Assembly: GCA_036258795.1 (NCBI GenBank)
Contig: DATACZ010000056.1
Coordinates: 1 to 6,616 of the forward strand
DNA from: DATACZ01 sp036258795
GTDB lineage: Bacteria > Actinomycetota > CADDZG01 > JAHWKV01
Length of the DNA stretch: 6,616 nt
Direction of reading: 5' to 3'
Shown: positions 5,607-6,616 of the stretch, one piece after another
How the letters are laid out: the number at the start of each line of letters is the position of its first letter
Position numbering within the stretch: the first letter of the stretch is position 1
Notes under the pieces: generated by a model
Told to the model about the DNA's origin: nothing
Database searches by the model: none
The model's input: only the letters and a program-made list of their open reading frames with translations
Position numbers and translations under genes: made by a program

Positions 5607-5764
5607 TGCCTCCTCCTTTTCGCTTTGCTAACGATCCTCAACCACCGCATGGCGGGGCCAGGGTCGGCTGGACGCCCATAATCTTTCCCCCTGGCCCTGG
5701 CGGCTGAAACGGAGAGTGACCGGTACACTGCCTGGGGTAACCCAGCCGATGGGAAGAGTTCAAG
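5607..5764. promoter_or_regulatory. Divergent intergenic region between the small membrane gene and alaC
   Basis: Both flanking genes read outward, so this 158-nt gap must hold promoters for each. A 9-bp inverted repeat (GGGCCAGGG 5655-5663, CCCTGGCCC 5689-5697, 25-nt loop) lies in its middle and could be an operator shared by both genes. TACACT (5724-5729) is a possible -10 for alaC, and GGGAAGAG (5751-5758) is its likely ribosome-binding site. CTGGG-GTAA-CCCAG (5732-5745) would form a short hairpin with a GNRA-type loop in the alaC leader. I could not pick a convincing -35 on either strand. Confidence 0.45.
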
Positions 5765-6616
5765 ATGCTTGATTTTCGGCGGGTGGGACGCTTTCCGCCC
5801 TACGTCTTTGCGGTTGTCAATGATCTGAAGGCCGCGGCGCGAAGGGCGGGCGAAGATGTGATCGATCTGGGGATGGGCAACCCGGACATCCCAACTCCCG
5901 ATCCTATTGTCGACAAGCTAACTGAGGCTGCCGGCAACCCCCGTAATCACCGCTACTCCGTTTCACGAGGTTTGCCGAAGCTTCGCCTGGCCATCTCGGA
6001 CTGGTATCAGCGCTGCTACGACGTCTCCATCGACCCGGAGACAGAGGCCCTGGTCACCATCGGCGCCAAGGAGGGGTTGAGCCACCTCATGTGGATTCTT
6101 CTGGAACCCGGCGACTCATGCCTGGTTCCGGAGCCGACCTATCCAATTCATACCTACGCCCCGATGCTGGCCGGGGCCAACGTACAGAGCGTTCCTCTGT
6201 CGGTCGACGCCGACTTCTTCCAGGATCTGACCAGCGCTTATGAGAACACCTACCCGCCGCCGAGGGTGGTGATCGTCTCCTTCCCCCACAACCCCACGAC
6301 GGTGACCGTGGAGCTGGATTTTTTCGAGCGGCTGGTTGCCTTCGCCCGAAAGCGAGACGTGATCATCGTTCACGACTTGGCCTACGCAGACCTGGTGTTC
6401 GATGCGGAGCGAGCCCCCTCCCTCCTGCAGGTCCCCGGCGCGAAAGACGTTGGCGTGGAGTTCTTCTCCATGTCCAAGTCCTACTCGATGGCCGGGTGGA
6501 GGCTTGCCTTCATGTGCGGAAACGCGAGGGTGGTTGGGGCACTGTCCAGCCTTAAGTCTTACCTCGACTACGGCGTCTTCCAACCAATACAGATCGCGGG
6601 AATCATCGCGTTGAAC
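5765..6616 (+). CDS. alaC: AlaC-type alanine/glutamate aminotransferase (class I/II PLP enzyme), 3' truncated by the window
   Basis: The frame is open from the ATG at 5765 to the window edge, giving 284 residues of a family normally near 400. About 110-120 C-terminal residues, including the substrate-carboxylate Arg, are missing. It is a fold-type I PLP aminotransferase, most like E. coli AlaC (YfdZ), which interconverts pyruvate plus glutamate with alanine plus 2-oxoglutarate. Close matches to my memory of AlaC run throughout: RFPPYVF near the start, DLGMGNPD, Y64-S-x-SRG, IGAKEGLSHL (99-108), PTYPIH, FPHNPTT with N176, HDLAYAD with D204 and Y207, and the PLP lysine K238 in SMSKSYSMAGWR. The start follows GGGAAGAG at 5751-5758, and the first residues align with the family N terminus. 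Related enzymes include LL-diaminopimelate and aspartate aminotransferases, so substrate preference is likely but not certain. It is transcribed away from the small membrane gene at 5355-5606. Confidence 0.93.
   Translation, partial: MLDFRRVGRFPPYVFAVVNDLKAAARRAGEDVIDLGMGNPDIPTPDPIVDKLTEAAGNPRNHRYSVSRGLPKLRLAISDWYQRCYDVSIDPETEALVTIGAKEGLSHLMWILLEPGDSCLVPEPTYPIHTYAPMLAGANVQSVPLSVDADFFQDLTSAYENTYPPPRVVIVSFPHNPTTVTVELDFFERLVAFARKRDVIIVHDLAYADLVFDAERAPSLLQVPGAKDVGVEFFSMSKSYSMAGWRLAFMCGNARVVGALSSLKSYLDYGVFQPIQIAGIIALN

Noticed and set aside
6116..6583. 155-residue minus-strand open frame inside the aminotransferase
   Set aside because: The plus strand encodes a convincing AlaC-type enzyme across the whole interval. 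The antisense frame is a shadow in GC-rich DNA.

Overview
The window is 6.6 kb of gene-dense, GC-rich bacterial DNA with short intergenic gaps and frequent GTG starts. It reads as an ordinary housekeeping stretch of a chromosome. I see no rRNA, tRNA, transposase, phage gene or CRISPR array. Codon use (strong G/C at third positions), one candidate leaderless start (TANNNT box 6 nt before a GTG) and the gene mix fit a high-GC lineage such as a deep-branching Actinomycetota or Chloroflexota. This placement is inference from style, not from a marker gene.

Layout from left to right. On the plus strand are an AI-2E/PerM-family membrane permease (23-1183), a ROK-family sugar kinase with complete zinc and catalytic motifs (1220-2149), a YkvA/DUF1232 small membrane-associated protein (2253-2636) and an unrecognised multi-pass membrane protein (2661-3404). 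These are followed by a 112-nt leader holding two inverted repeats, a heavy-metal-associated (HMA, CopZ-like) protein (3517-3783) and an M32 (Taq-type) metallocarboxypeptidase (3800-5326). A short single-span membrane protein with an Arg/Glu/Val decapeptide repeat lies on the minus strand (5355-5606), convergent with the peptidase. Divergent from it is an AlaC-type aminotransferase (5765 onward), cut by the right edge with its PLP lysine present.

Functional links are loose. The ROK kinase supplies hexose phosphate and AlaC links pyruvate/alanine to glutamate/2-oxoglutarate. M32 trims peptides to free amino acids, and the HMA protein handles a soft metal such as Cu(I). The HMA and peptidase genes are 16 nt apart and may be co-transcribed. 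The YkvA gene and the unknown membrane gene are 24 nt apart and may form another pair. I did not find a recognisable novel multi-gene system. The points most worth a second look are the two dyads upstream of the HMA gene, the unknown membrane protein with a CxxxC pair and a His-rich transmembrane motif, the repeat-bearing small membrane protein, and a perfect 12-bp hairpin inside the kinase gene.
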